Assembly: GCA_037349315.1 (NCBI GenBank)
Contig: JBAIAC010000004.1
Span: 77,120,501-77,184,500 of the forward strand
Length of the DNA: 64,000 nt
From: Chelydra serpentina
Taxonomy: Eukaryota; Chordata; Testudines; Chelydridae
Direction of reading: 5' to 3'
Positions 23,903-35,286 of the stretch are shown here, piece by piece. Made by a program: the position numbers and the translations under genes. Numbering within the stretch: position 1 is the first letter of the stretch; the number at the start of each line of letters is the position of its first letter. Under the pieces are notes generated by a model that saw only the letters and a program-made list of their open reading frames with translations, was not told where the DNA came from and made no database searches.

Positions 23903-24579
23903 CTTCATGCATATTATGGCCCTGTATAATGAAATGGGTATTAATCATACTGGTTGACCAAAAGCTTATGACTGTGACTACTAGATAATAGTGGTAGAGT
24001 ATTCTCTATGAGCCAAAGCACCATTTTACTTATGATTGATCTGAGCTTTTTAGGGTATTCCACCTTTGTTTTCCTGCATTTGAATAAACCATTGTTCATT
24101 TTTGAATGCCAACAAGTTAAGCTTCTTTTCCTCCATCCACTCTGCTTAAAAACAACTGAGTGCATGCCTTGTAATCTCAGTGTGTATAATAGAGCCCTTT
24201 TGAAACTATAATGCTTTTTAACTGAGAAAGAGTTCAGTTACAATGAGTGAGAAAAAAATTATAATGATATAATATGTGCATGTTTTTCTCCAGGGATAGA
24301 GATAAAAATATGCTATTTTCCAGATTTAGATAGACAAATATATTGCTGAGGTATATATTTTAGGAAACTAGGTCTCCATAGTATTAATTGCATTGCTTTG
24401 TTTGCTGGATTTTTGAGGCTGCCAAGCTTCTATACTGTAGTAGATTCAGATGAAGGATATGCAAGATCAGTTTGAAACCCTATATTCTTTTTCTAACCAA
24501 AGGCCTCAACCTACTTCTTGAGTCAAATGGCCCTTACAGATGCCATTTCTCAGTCAAGTTATTCCTTCTTGACTGGTAG

Positions 24580-26685
24580 AATAACATGAGGGGGAAAGGA
24601 GTCGAGGAAAGCTGGCTGTATTTTAAAGAAACCTTATTGAGGTTGCAGGAACAAACCATCCCGATGTGTAGAAAGAAAAGTAAATATGGCAGGCGACCAG
24701 CTTGGCTTAACAGTGAAATCCTTGCTCGTCTTAAACACAAAAAAGCAGCTTACAAGAAGTGGAAGATTGGACAAATGACCAGGGAGGAGTATAAAAGTAT
24801 TGTTCAGGCATGCAGGAGTGAAATTAGGAAGGCCAAATCACACTTGGAGTTGCAGCTAGCTGGAGATGTTAGGAGTAACAAGAAGGGTTTCTTCAGGTAT
24901 GTTAGCGACAAGAAGAAAGTCAAGGAACGTGTGGGCCCCTTGCTGAATGAGGGAGGGAACCTTGTGACAGAGGATGTGGAGAAAGCTAGTGTACTCAATG
25001 CTTTTTTTGCCTCTGTCTTCACAGACAAGGACAGCTCCCAGATGGCTGCACTCCGCAGCACGGTATGGGGAGGAGGTGACCAGCCCTCTGTGGAGAAAGA
25101 AGTAGTTTGGGACTATTTAGAAAAGCTGGACGAACACAAGTCCATGGGGCCGGATGCACTGCATCCGAGGGTGCTAAAGGAGTTGGCCGATGTGATTGCA
25201 GAGCCATTGGCCATTATCTTTGACAAATCATGGCAATCGGGGGAGGTCCCGGATGACTGGAAAAAAGCTAATGTAGTGCCCATCTTTAAAAAAGGGAAGA
25301 AGGAAGATCCGGGGAACTACAGGCCAGTCAGTCTCACCTCAATCCCTGGAAAAATCATGGAACAGGTCCTCAAGGAATCAATTTTGAACCACTTAAAGGA
25401 GGGGAAAGTGATCAGAAACAGTCAGCATGGATTCACCAAGGGCAAGTCATGCCTGACTAACCTAATTGCCTTCTATGATGAGATAACTGGCTCTGTGGAT
25501 GAGGGGAAAGCAGTGGATGTGCTATTTCTTGACTTTAGCAAAGCTTTTGATACAGTCTCGCACAGCGTTCTTGCCAGCAAGTTAAAGAAGTATGGGCTGG
25601 ATGAATGGACGGTAAGGTGGATAGAAAACTGGCTGGATGGTCGTGCTCAACGGGTAGTGATCAATGGCTCCATGTCTAGTTGGCAGCCGGTATCAAGTGG
25701 AGTGCCCCAAGGGTCGGTGCTGGGGCCGGTTTTGTTCAATATCTTCATCAACGACCTGGAGGATGGTGTGGACTGCACCCTTAGCAAGTTTGCAGATGAC
25801 ACTAAACTGGGAGGAGTGGTTGATACGCTGGAGGGTAGGGATAGGATACAGAGGGACCTAGACAAATTAGAGGATTGGGCCAAAAGAAATCTGATGAGGT
25901 TCAACAAGGACAAGTGCAGAGTCCTGCACTTAGGATGGAAGAATCCCATGCACTGCTACAGACTAGGGACCGAATGGCTGGGCAGCAGTTCTGCAGAAAA
26001 GGACCTAGGGGTTACAGTGGACGAAAAGCTGAATATGAGTCAACAGTGTGCCCTTGTTGCCAAGAAGGCTAACGGCATTTTGGGCTGTATAAGTAGGGGC
26101 ATTTCCAGCAGATCGAGGGACGTGATTATTCCCCTCTATTCGGCACTGGTGAGGCCTCATTTGGAGTACTGTGTCCAGTTTTGGGCCCTACACTACAAGA
26201 AGGATGTGGATAAATTGGAAAGAGTCCAACGGAGGGCAACAAAAATGATTAGGGGGCTGGAGCACATGACTTATGAGGAGAGGCTGAGGGAACTGAGATT
26301 GTTTAGCCTGCAGAAGAGAAGAGTGAGGGGGGATTTGATAGCTGCTTTCAACTACCTAAAAGGGGGTTCCAAAGAGGATGGATCTAGACTGTTCTCAGTG
26401 GTAGAAGATGACAGAACAAGGAGTAATGGTCTCAAGTTGCAGAGGGGGAGGTTTAGGTTGGATATTAGGAAAAACTTTTTCACTAGTAGGGTGGTGAAGC
26501 ACTGGAATGGGTTACCTAGGGAGGTGGTGGAGTCTCCTTCCTTGGAGGTTTTTAAGGTCAGGCTTGACAAAGCCCTGGCTGGGATGATCTAGTTGGGGTT
26601 GGTTCTGCTTTGAGCAGGGGACTAGATGACCTCCTGAGGTCCCTTCCAACCCTGAGATTCTATGATTCTATGATTCTATGATTCT
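24580..26685 (+). mobile_element. CR1 LINE, 5'-truncated, 3' end complete
   Basis: A CR1 copy starting within ORF2, just before the RT N-terminal region, and running to the family 3' terminus. The tail at 26657-26685 is three and a half copies of ATTCTATG, the diagnostic CR1 octamer. The 3' UTR (about 26593-26656) contains gactagatgacctcctgagg, as in the copy at 4898-5106. The endonuclease part is absent. The exact 5' break lies around 24580-24600. CR1 usually makes no clear target duplication, and none is seen. Confidence 0.93.
24586..26592 (+). CDS. CR1 ORF2 reverse transcriptase, 5'-truncated but open (668 codons)
   Basis: A continuous frame covering the ORF2 region after the endonuclease: a basic RT-0 segment ([10 protein letters not shown], about residues 33-42), [17 protein letters not shown], motif [11 protein letters not shown] with its Asp at residue 316, [11 protein letters not shown], and motif C KFADDTKL with both catalytic Asp residues (404 and 405). 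The C-terminal region has [21 protein letters not shown] and a basic tail ending near residue 668. No stop, frameshift or missing catalytic residue is visible, so it is a young copy. The endonuclease is lost and there is no promoter, so it is unlikely to mobilise itself. The ATG at 24586 lies at the truncation point and is not the family's start. Confidence 0.93.
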   Translation: MRGKGVEESWLYFKETLLRLQEQTIPMCRKKSKYGRRPAWLNSEILARLKHKKAAYKKWKIGQMTREEYKSIVQACRSEIRKAKSHLELQLAGDVRSNKKGFFRYVSDKKKVKERVGPLLNEGGNLVTEDVEKASVLNAFFASVFTDKDSSQMAALRSTVWGGGDQPSVEKEVVWDYLEKLDEHKSMGPDALHPRVLKELADVIAEPLAIIFDKSWQSGEVPDDWKKANVVPIFKKGKKEDPGNYRPVSLTSIPGKIMEQVLKESILNHLKEGKVIRNSQHGFTKGKSCLTNLIAFYDEITGSVDEGKAVDVLFLDFSKAFDTVSHSVLASKLKKYGLDEWTVRWIENWLDGRAQRVVINGSMSSWQPVSSGVPQGSVLGPVLFNIFINDLEDGVDCTLSKFADDTKLGGVVDTLEGRDRIQRDLDKLEDWAKRNLMRFNKDKCRVLHLGWKNPMHCYRLGTEWLGSSSAEKDLGVTVDEKLNMSQQCALVAKKANGILGCISRGISSRSRDVIIPLYSALVRPHLEYCVQFWALHYKKDVDKLERVQRRATKMIRGLEHMTYEERLRELRLFSLQKRRVRGDLIAAFNYLKGGSKEDGSRLFSVVEDDRTRSNGLKLQRGRFRLDIRKNFFTSRVVKHWNGLPREVVESPSLEVFKVRLDKALAGMI

Positions 26686-26689
26686 TGAA

Positions 26690-29600
26690 AGTTAATTTAA
26701 AGAAATTCTCACACTTTTACTCCCTGTCTCCAGTGAGAGTCACTTGCTCTGAGAGCTTGCCATCTCCTCCACAATAAGAAAGGAAAAACATATCAGATGC
26801 GCACCAGGTAGAAGAGCAAAATATGGAGCAACTTCTAGAATGGCCATTTCAGAGAGGCCACTGCTTGAAAGCCACAGAAAGGTGGCCAGCCCCAGAAAGG
26901 TGGGGGGGAGGGGCAATTTCCAGAACAAGAAAATCATGCACTGGGGAGATTTAACAGGGAGCAGGAAGTGACCAAGAAAGACATTTCTGGGAAAGGGAAT
27001 GCTTCTGTGTTATTCACATCACCAATATATCATGCTGGTTTTAATTGTTTTAAAAAAATAGCAGGAAAAGTCGTCTCATGACCCAAGAGACAACAACAAT
27101 TAGAGAATCACTAATAAAATGGCATGTTCTGGACTTTCACTGGTAAATAACATAGAGCTGGAAGGCATAGCTTTGTGTCTAGGCCTAAGAATCACTTTGG
27201 GAATGCTTAGAGTTTTTAGAACTTCAGGTTCAAATCTCACTAGGACTAGCTCTCTGCATTCTTTCTAGGTACATAAATAGAATAATATGCACTTTTATTG
27301 TCTGGAAGGAAAGGGGGCTTTCAAATGGTGCCTTAAAAGCTGAGCTCCTGTCTATTCTATGTAGACATTGAAGATCTCATGGCACCTTTTGTAAGAGAAG
27401 GGTATTGAGCTAGTGTCCTCAAAGTTTCCCTCTCTCCCCTGTTGTGCTGCGTGATGCACGCTACTTGGTTATCACATTCCATCCAGAGTTTTTCTGCATA
27501 ATCCTGCTATGTATATAGGTTCCAATCTTGCCTGTTCTCCGTGCACTGTAAAGGAAGTTCTGCATGTGGAGGGCTTACAGGATCAGGCCCAATGTTTATA
27601 AAGTGTTAAGTGAAGAAATATGCTATATAAATGTCTGGGGGGATTTTTGTTTTGTTTTTTAATAAGGATGTAGCAGAGAATATTTGGAGATGAATTATGG
27701 AATATTTTCAGCTTGGCATATATGAGACTGCTGGCTGATTTTACTGCATTTACTAGCTGACCAAAAACATCTGGGGTCTTTTCTCTGCTGATATTATCAC
27801 AACAAATGTTTTGCGTTCTTCCTGACAAGTATTAGGTAAAATAACAAATATTAAGAACAATAAAAAGTGCTGTTTTTCCCTTTTCATTTTGACTCAGCAA
27901 AGACTTTTGCTCTTCATGAGGGTGCTAAATATATTACAGCAGAATCAATCTCCAAGAAAATAAGCACCTTAGTGCTGTTTTCTTCCTTTCCCATCTTCTG
28001 TTTTATCTTACAGATGCCTTCTTGTATTACTACAAAAAGCTTTATGTTGTTAACTACTGCTTGGATGCTCAGTCTGCAACATTTCTCCTTTCTTCCTGCC
28101 TCCAGAATCTCTTTAACAGATACTACTGCAGTCTCAAGAATGCAGCAAAAGAAAAAAAAAGGTTTTAAATAATGTTCATTTTCAGAAAGAGACCAGGACA
28201 TACTGGGAATGTTTTTTGTGCAGCATTTGTGTTGTTTCACTAGCTTGCTTTGAAAAGTTTGATTTTCTCTCTGGATATAATGGGCATATCCAAACTTGTG
28301 ATGAATAATATGCTTTCTGGATGTTACAAACTTACAAGCATTTAGAGGCTGCATCCTTGCTAGATCATGTATGTCACATTTCAGTGAATACTTTTTGGCT
28401 GAGTTATAATTTTTTAAAATGGTATTTAGAAAGGAAACATCACAGATTGTGAGCTACAGTGGAATCACTGGGCATCAATCCAATTACAAATAACAGCTGT
28501 AAATCCCAAGCATATAACAGAATTGGATTAATTTCTTAAATAATTGTTGCCCCTTCTTACTAAGAAAATTAAGTTATTTCATTAACCGCAAAGATCAGAA
28601 AATACCTGTGATACAACCGAGGACATGATTTCTATAAATAAGAAAAGTTCCAATCTTGCAAGTGAAAGCATGTGGGCAGACTGCTGTGCCTGCACAGTCC
28701 TCTTAACATAATCTATCAATTTCAGGATCAGACCCTGAATTAGTCGTCTGGCAGTAGTACAAAGTCAGCTCTTGCCATCCTTCCTCAACCTTAATTTCTC
28801 AGGGAAAACACCCATGGAAGATTTGTCTTGGTGAGAATTAAGCACAGCAGGATTTGGATTTTAGCTTCCAGGTTTTTAGGCACAAATATGATATAGAAGT
28901 GGTGCAGTTCATTCAGCAAAATCAGAGCCTTGCCCTTTATTATCTACTTAACGTCAACATTGGACCGAACCCTGCTGCTGTTGAAGTCAATGGCCGAGCT
29001 CCTATTAAATTCAATAATACTCAACTTTTAACCTGCAAAGTGCCTTACAAAAATCCTCATGACTCCTGTAATGTAGTTAATTAAGTTATATTATCTCCCA
29101 TTTACAGATCAGACTGAGGCAGAAAAGTTGAGGCCAGTGTTTTCAGAAGCGTGGCCAGATGCCATCATTTCTCACCCCAAATTCTGAAGGTTTGGCCATT
29201 CTATAGTGGTGTGTTAAAATAGCCTGATTTTGTATTGCTCACATAGGCCACCCAGACATCACTGGCAATTTGAACCTCATGGCCTCTCCTCTTCTTGTCC
29301 CTGAGGACCCAGGAGGTACGCATGGTTCCTTATAAAAATGTTGTTACATGCTAAGTGTGCAGGCAACTTAGGTGCAGATGAACATCAGCCTGGATATCAC
29401 CTGGGTGCTCAAATCCTATTTGAACTCCTAGACAAGTACCCAAGTGGATATTTGCACTTACCTAATCTTTGGTCAAATTTGTCCATAATCCACTTCTTAT
29501 TCCACTTCTGTTAACATTTGTTGCAGAATGTGAATGTGAAAAGCTTGTTTTGATAGCACTTATTAAAAAGTACACAATTTTCCACATCTATTGACAACTA

Positions 29601-30840
29601 ATTCTTTCTGAGGGTTTTCTATCAATCTGGGTATGGGTGAAGTTGTAGTAGTGTCCCAGCAGCCCACAGGTGCACCATGAAAGGATCGTGGAAGTGCTTT
29701 GAATGGGAGAATAAGCTGTGATTCTTATAACCAGGGATAGCAGTAGTGGTTGGAAAGGATAGCACCATATAGCATTCAGTGGCTATTACCCAGCTGAACC
29801 TAAGCACCCAGATAACTTGGACACCCAATGCTGAGAGCAGATTTTCAAAGAACAAGCACTACTCACATTATACTTTAAAATTTCCCCTTTATATCAGAGC
29901 CCCTCAAACTGGGTAGCCAAATTCTCTGCCAAGCTCATGAAGAAGGCCCTTAAAAAATTCCCCTACGTCTGATTTGCCAAAGGCTTGTCAGAGCTGGGAT
30001 AAGAACTTGAGAGTTTTTGGCACCAAGGCCTATGATCAGATCAGTAGGCCATGCCCCTCCCTAATTATCTAAAGTTTAACCTTCAGCATTTTTTGTTTTG
30101 GTTTGGTTTTTTTTTTAGAAAGTGACCTGCAAAGTTAAAGTACAAAACTTTAGTAGCTTTACCGATATGTGCTGGCTGCCTCAGGCTAGCCAGCACATAT
30201 TGGTAGCCAGACTGAGAAGAACCTTTAGCACATTACCTCTTAAAAACTCACTTTATTTTTCTTGTTGAGCTGGCTCCTATCCAATGTGATACTCTAGCAT
30301 GAGCCATGCAGTGACAGTAACAACCACCATGGAAACCAGCTGGAGCATGAGGCTGATCATTGGGTGGGGAAAGGAGGCAGCTAAGTAATTTTGTTCCTTT
30401 AAAAAAATATATATATACTGCACATTTTTTCAAAAATTTTCCTTCTTTCAATTTTAAAACACAGTTGGAGTGCCCCTCCCACACTGAGTTCCTCTTTCAA
30501 TATTTAAAACACACTAATCCACAATTATATTGAACCTACAAAAATCTGTTGCTGACTGCAAGTTATTCTCACCATAACAGTCAAATAACTAAACAGCCCC
30601 ACCTCCTCCCCACCCCTGTCCAAATACTGGAGCAATAAGGAGAGCCTTGTAGTATGTCCAAAAGGTTAACAAATCCCAGCTCTTGTGGGCAGAGGTTGGG
30701 GAAAAAAATACCAGAGTCAATTGAGAATGCCCTGCCAGCAGCTTCCTCACGTCAACCTCAAGGGAACTCCAGCCCGAGCACCCAGTTTGGGCAGGTGTGG
30801 TAGAATGGGACAAGGAGATGTTATGAGTAATGGGCTTCCA
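26690..30840. other. No gene; scattered old repeats
   Basis: No coding region recognised. An old palindromic amniote repeat lies near 28965-29030, an L2-like phrase (cccatttacagatcagactgagg) near 29098-29120, and a repeat with cctaaagt/cacttacctaa-type phrases near 29340-29470. An AT microsatellite-like stretch occurs near 30406-30418. Confidence 0.4.
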
Positions 30841-30990
30841 CAGGGCCGGCGCCAGGATTTGGGGGGCGGCAGGCAGCTGCCTCCTGCCTTACGGCTCCAC
30901 GGTCAGCCGCTGAGCAGGGAGCCGGAAGGCAGCCGCGGTGAGCCGCTCCCCTGCCTCCCGGTTCCATGCTCAGCTCCCGCAGCCCGCAGG
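30841..30990. mobile_element. hAT-like GC-rich element, truncated
   Basis: Begins CAGGGCCGGCGCCAGGATTT, the same start as the hAT element at 42474 (CAGGGCCGGCGC), followed by a GC-rich interior. No right terminus or duplicated flank (left flank ggcttcca) was found, so it is probably truncated. Confidence 0.45.
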
Positions 30991-31241
30991 TGGGGGGGAG
31001 GGTGTCTGCGGGTTGCAGGTTGCAAGGGTCTGCACACATACCTTCAGTCACACTAAAGAATCTCACTCCCTTCAGATTGCAGTAGCGACCCATGAATACC
31101 ACCAACTCAAAGATGACATTCCCTTTAAATAGTCTTATTCCCTAAGCATCTGCCACCTGCATCTCCCAACCTCTTTTGAAGTGATTTTCTCAACTTGACT
31201 GTCTCCTGATCATTATTGACTATGGCTCATATTTTTAAACG

Positions 31242-31900
31242 TATTTGTCCACAGTGGAACAGCTTCGACAGGAGAAAATTGCATGCATTGGAATTCCATA
31301 TCGCATAACAACGGCTAAAGCATTCTCCTGAGAGGAAGGAGGCCCTTCTACAAATCATTTCTCCCGCTCTGGGGAGAGGTGGACCAGAATTGGAGTTAAG
31401 TCCCCTACATCCCAGCTGAGTGCTCTAACCACCAGCTATGTAAGATGGACACCATCATCTCCTCTGGCTCATTTGTATGGTATGAGGCAGGCACCTAACT
31501 CATTCCCTCAGGAACATCTCAGATGTCTAAGCTGCCTGATTCCAAGCAGTGGGTTCCCATTTGTGAATCATTAAGCAGAGATAGGAGTCTCCCTGCAGCC
31601 TAGATTTAGGCAACTGTCTCTGAGAGGCACCTCCCCACCTTGTTGATATCTTCCATAGGGTAGTTTAGGCAACCCCCCTAACCCCCCTAGTGTGCTGGAT
31701 TTTGTGGATTGCATTCTTTGGTACCTATCTCTCCCCATTCATTGTATAGGGAACCTAGGTGCCTAACACAGGCTTTGTGGATCACAGTGGTGTTCCTATG
31801 ATTTCCTTGGTGCCTAAAAGTTAGGTGCTGACATGCTCAGTGTTGTAGTGCCTAAGTCCCTTTATGAATCTTGGGCCCTACTGAAAATCAGTAGGACTTA
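31242..31900 (+). repeat. Interspersed repeat family, copy A
   Basis: Starts with ccacagtggaacagcttcga, whose reverse complement opens the copy at 40300-40890 in the other orientation. Internal phrases include gagtgctctaaccaccagct, reminiscent of a tRNA-like box, and repeated cctaagtt/ggtgcctaa motifs. The Harbinger element at 31901 is inserted at its right side. It is non-coding and I cannot name the family. Confidence 0.5.
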
Positions 31901-32290
31901 GGCCTGGTCTACACTAGGACTTTACGTTGAATTTAGCAGCGTTAACTCGATTTTACCCTGCACCCGTCCACATTACGAAGCTATTTATTTCGACATAAAT
32001 GGCTCTTTAATTCGATTTCTGTACTCCTCCCCGACGAGGGGAGTAGCGCTAAATTCGACATGGCCATGTCGAATTCGTGTTACTGTGGACGGAATTCGAC
32101 GCTAATAGCTCCGGGAGCTATCCCACAGTGCACCACTCAGTGGACGCTCTGGACAGCAATCTGAGCTCGGATGCTCTGACCTGCCACTCAGGAAAAGCCC
32201 CGGGAAAATTTGAATTCCTTTTCCTGTCTAGCCAGTTTGAATCTCATTTCCTGTTTGGACATCGTGGCGAGCTCAGCAGCACTGGCAACG

Positions 32291-32867
32291 ATGCAGAGCT
32301 CTCCAGCAGAGGTGACCATGCAATCGCAGAATAGAAAGAGGGCCCCAGCATGGACTGATCGGGAAGTCTTGGATCTGATCGCTGTGTGTGGCGATGAGTC
32401 TGTGCTTTCGGAGCTGCGATCGAAAAGACGGAATGGGAAGATCTACAAGAAGATCTCAAAAGCCATGACGGAGAGAGGATACAGCCGGGATGCAACGCAG
32501 TGCCACGTGAAAATCAAGGAGCTGCGACAGGCATACCAGAAGACCAAAGAGTCCAACGGACGCTCCGGATTGCAGCCACACACATGCCGTTTTTACGAGG
32601 CACTGCATGCTATGCTCGGTGGTGCTGCCACCACTACACCACCAGTGTCCGTGGACTCCGACGACGGGGTCTTATCTACGGCCACGTCGTCTGACGTTTT
32701 TGCTGACGGTGAAGAAGAGGAAGGAGAGGAGGAGGACGAGGCAGTCGACAGCGTTTTCACCGCTGATTTCCCCGACAGCCAGGATCTGTTCATCACCCTC
32801 ACTGAGATTCCCTACGAACCCTCCCAAGGCAGCATCCCGGACCAGGAACCAGGCGAAGGATCAGCAG
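32291..32867 (+). pseudogene. Harbinger Myb/SANT-like partner, exon 1
   Basis: The ATG at 32291 opens MQSSPAEVTM. A trihelix/Myb-like domain follows at about residues 18-85: AWTDREVLDL, a helix-2 region with KIYKKISKAM, and a helix-3 region with KIKELRQAYQ. Next come a serine-rich stretch and an acidic block (EEEEGEEEDE). The domain would bind element ends and bring in the transposase. The second conserved Trp of the motif (expected in LIAVWGDE) is Cys at residue 33. The exon ends in phase 1 at 32867 before GTCAGT. The upstream open codons from 32077/32210 lack a family ATG and are not taken as the start. This exon is intact, but the gene is broken in exon 2. Confidence 0.85.
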
Positions 32868-32978
32868 GTCAGTGTTTTAAACATTTATTTGGAATAGAAT
32901 AGGCATGGTGTGTTAGCAATGTATTTTTATTGCTTAATTTGCCATAGGCACTTTAGTTTTAAGTCATTTCCAGTGCAA

Positions 32979-33389
32979 CTACTCGAAAAGTCTCTCAATA
33001 TGTATGGGGATAGAGGAGAAATCCCCATCGGAGATCTCCGCGAAGCTCTCCTGGAGGTACAGTGAAAGCTTTTGCATCAGGTTCTCAGGGAGAGCGGCCT
33101 TATTGTCTCCTCCATGGTAGGATACTTTTCCGCGCCATGCAAGCTGCAGGTACTCTGGTATCATTGCCTTGCATAGCATGGCGGCATACGGCCCCGGGGT
33201 TTGCTGGCATTCACGCAGCATGCGGTCTTTGTCTGTCTCCGTAATCCTCATCAGAGTGATATCAGTCATGATGCCCTGGTTTGAATGAGTGGTTTTTTTA
33301 GTATAGTGACTTCTTGATTTTTCCTTTAAAGAACGACACCCGGCGGTTTCCAGCCGCGCAGGGGGGGCGGGAACTGCGAGGCTAACCAT
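32979..33389 (-). CDS. Unrecognised ORF inside the Harbinger Myb intron (136 codons)
   Basis: An open frame on the transposase strand, downstream of the transposase gene and antisense to the Myb intron. The convincing part is the last 96 or so residues, from MTDITLMRI through ECQQTPGPYAA and AWRGKVSYHGGD to IPIHIERLFE. Its composition is balanced and protein-like, unlike the GC-repeat-derived first 40 residues. An acceptor-like TTCAAACCAG lies just before GCATCATGAC, so the real start could be this ATG (near 33268) or a spliced exon. A CpG-rich tandem repeat lies just upstream on its strand. No motif or family is recognised. It could be a third Harbinger gene, a transposase 3' exon, or a captured host exon. 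Confidence 0.45.
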   Translation of the reverse strand: MVSLAVPAPPARLETAGCRSLKEKSRSHYTKKTTHSNQGIMTDITLMRITETDKDRMLRECQQTPGPYAAMLCKAMIPEYLQLAWRGKVSYHGGDNKAALPENLMQKLSLYLQESFAEISDGDFSSIPIHIERLFE

Positions 33390-33720
33390 TGAAACTTAGC
33401 GGTGCGCAGGCAGGGAGAGTTCCCGGGACCGGCCACGCGGAGGGGGGGGGAAAGGGTAGGCGAGCCGTTCAAACAGAGCGGTTCGCGGGCACGTACAGTT
33501 CCCGGGGCCGGCCACGCGGAGCGGGGGAAGGGTAGGCGAGCCATTCAAACAGAGCGGTTTGCGGGCACGTACAGTTCCCGGGGCCGGCCACGCGGAGCGG
33601 GGGAAGGGTAGGCGAGCCATTCAAACAGAGCAGTTCGCGGGCAGGGACATTTCCCGGGAACGGCCGCGCATTGGGGGGGTGGCGGGTAGGCGAGCCGTTG
33701 TAGATGAGCGGTTTTGGCAG
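33340..33720. repeat. CpG-rich 76-bp minisatellite in the Myb intron
   Basis: CAGTTCCCGGGGCCGGCCAC recurs. The aTTCCCGGG anchor lies near 33418, 33497, 33573 and 33649, giving 76-bp spacing for the right copies and 79 bp for the first, which carries extra G. The units share gggtaggcgagcc and attcaaacagagcggtt. Open frames on both strands over it are repeat-driven. Confidence 0.9.
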
Positions 33721-34036
33721 CAGCAGGAACTGGCCACCGCTAGGAACTGTGCTTGAAACATGGGAGTACAGCACTGCTGTGAAGTAAGCTCTCACCAGTT
33801 CAAAGGCAACGTCTTACCATGGTCTCCAGAGAGCCGATTTCCAGTGTCCAGCCCCGCTTGTGTGATCTGTATACCAGGACCCCAGGCACTCAGTATAAAG
33901 ACATAATATTCGACCTTGTACTGAGTGCACATGTGATAGGTAGTGTGCATGGTCTTATTCACAGGGAAAGAGTATAGGCATTGTTCGGGAAAATGTATCT
34001 TTCTGAGGAATTCACTCCCTTTCTCCCATCCCACAG

Positions 34037-34519
34037 CTGCGAGTGTCTCCCGCCCTACCCATGGATCACCCTCCCAGAGACTTGCGCTGATCAGGCGGCG
34101 CAAAAAAAAGAACCCGGGACGACATGTTTTCCGAACTGATGGTCTGTTCCCGAAATGAGGCGGCACAGCGGAGAGAGGACGTCTCAAGGGCCGAGCGAGC
34201 AGTCAGCGAACGGGAGCAGAGGGCTGAAGCTCGCGATGACAGGTGGAGGCAGGAAGACCAGCAGGCGACTCAAACGCTGCTGGGACTAATGAGGGAGCAA
34301 ACGGACACGCTCCGGCGCCTGGTAGACGTTCTCCAGGACCGGAGACAGGAGGAAAGAGCCCCTCCGTATGTTATTTCCAACCGCCCTCCCCCGCCACAAA
34401 GTCCAATCCCCCCCTCACCCAAAGTCACTAGAACGAGGGGAGGCAGGGGCCGTGGAAATAATCATTCCACCCCTGCAGACTGCTCCAGTAGCAGAAGACT
34501 CTCATTCCCAAAAATTTAG
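34037..34519 (+). pseudogene. Harbinger Myb-like partner, exon 2, frameshifted
   Basis: Continues the protein with ASVSRPTHGSPSQRLAL and a basic RRRKK block (likely nuclear targeting or DNA contact). A run of eight A at 34102-34109 then shifts the frame. The in-phase reading runs on to a stop at 34158. The downstream part of the protein, MFSELMVCSR, a charged coiled-coil-like segment (RWRQEDQQATQTLLGLMREQ) and a Pro/Arg/Gly-rich tail, lies in the +1 frame up to the stop at 34517-34519. One extra A explains the break. The encoded partner would lose its coiled-coil region, which probably contacts the transposase. Confidence 0.8.
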
Positions 34520-35127
34520 ATGGGTCCTTTCCTTTCCTCCAACCGCACCTCACCCCAGTCCCCGTCCAAGTTTGATCTCAAAACTATGCTCACCTTAATC
34601 AAAAATTTTGTTCTGTACAGTGCTGTTTCCTTTACTTTCTTTCACAGGACGGTTTGATTTGAGGGGAAGGGGTAAGGGGGTTTGTAATTTGAGACGACAG
34701 GCGCCTGTACCAGGGTACAGACAGGGGGAAAGGTTCAACAGAAAGTCACACTCACATTGCATTCACTAGGCACACTTGTCATTCTGGGAGGGGGTTTTCA
34801 TGTTCTCTATGGGGGGGGTTCTGTGACTTTCTGTTGTGGGAGGGTGGCTGCAGATCTTTTGCGGCCGGCAATAGCCTGCATGACAGATCCATGCAGCAGG
34901 GGATCTGTGGCCGCAATCCACGGCCAAAAAGTCACACAGGTCCCCCCTCACAGAGTTGCGAACAGGAGCGGTTGCAGGCTCCGTTGAAACAAGCAGTCCA
35001 CCACTGCGGACTGCTCTGGGAGCAGGAGCCTGTCATTCCCCGAGTTTGGAAGCGTCCTTTCCAACACTCCACCCGCTCCCCAACCGCAGTATGCGTCCCA
35101 GGTTAAACCCATAACCGAGAAATCATT
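34520..35127 (+). other. 3' region of the Myb-like gene
   Basis: Non-coding sequence between the Myb stop and the polyadenylation signals. A loose direct duplication is visible: tgtttcctttactttc with a ggggaaggggt-type continuation near 34623-34685 resembles 35155-35215. Confidence 0.4.
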
Positions 35128-35167
35128 AATAAAGAAGACGGTTTTAATAAACAATGTTTCCTTTATT
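35128..35167. terminator. Convergent polyadenylation signals
   Basis: AATAAA occurs on the plus strand at 35128-35133 and 35146-35151, and on the minus strand at 35167-35162 (TTTATT). They would end the Myb-like transcript (plus) and the transposase transcript (minus, stop at 35287) within about 40 bp of each other. Confidence 0.65.
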
Positions 35168-35286
35168 ATACTTTTAAAGCGTTGAATGAAGAGGGGGAAG
35201 GGGGTTGGTAATTGGAGAGGATAGGCAACAGTAACTGGGTAAAGAAACGGGGGCAGGTTTAGCTTCTGTTTAAAGAAGCGTAACAG

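Larger units (their letters stand above)
32868..34036 (+). other. Inferred intron of the Myb-like gene
   Basis: GTCAGT donor at 32868 and CCCACAG acceptor ending at 34036. Joining 32867 to 34037 keeps the frame and rebuilds the family's usual order of an acidic tail followed by a PSQRLA-RRRKK block. The intron contains the minus-strand ORF at 32979-33389 and the 76-bp repeats. Confidence 0.7.

Noticed and set aside
29466..29511. Minus-strand exon-like segment with GTAAGT donor
   Set aside because: Lies in an old interspersed repeat whose usual phrase includes cacttacctaa, so the donor is part of the repeat.
33326..33795. Overlapping open frames on both strands at the 76-bp repeat
   Set aside because: 76 is not a multiple of three; repetitive peptides are repeat artefacts.
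32291..34519. Host Myb/SANT-domain gene
   Set aside because: Inside the same Harbinger element and frameshifted.
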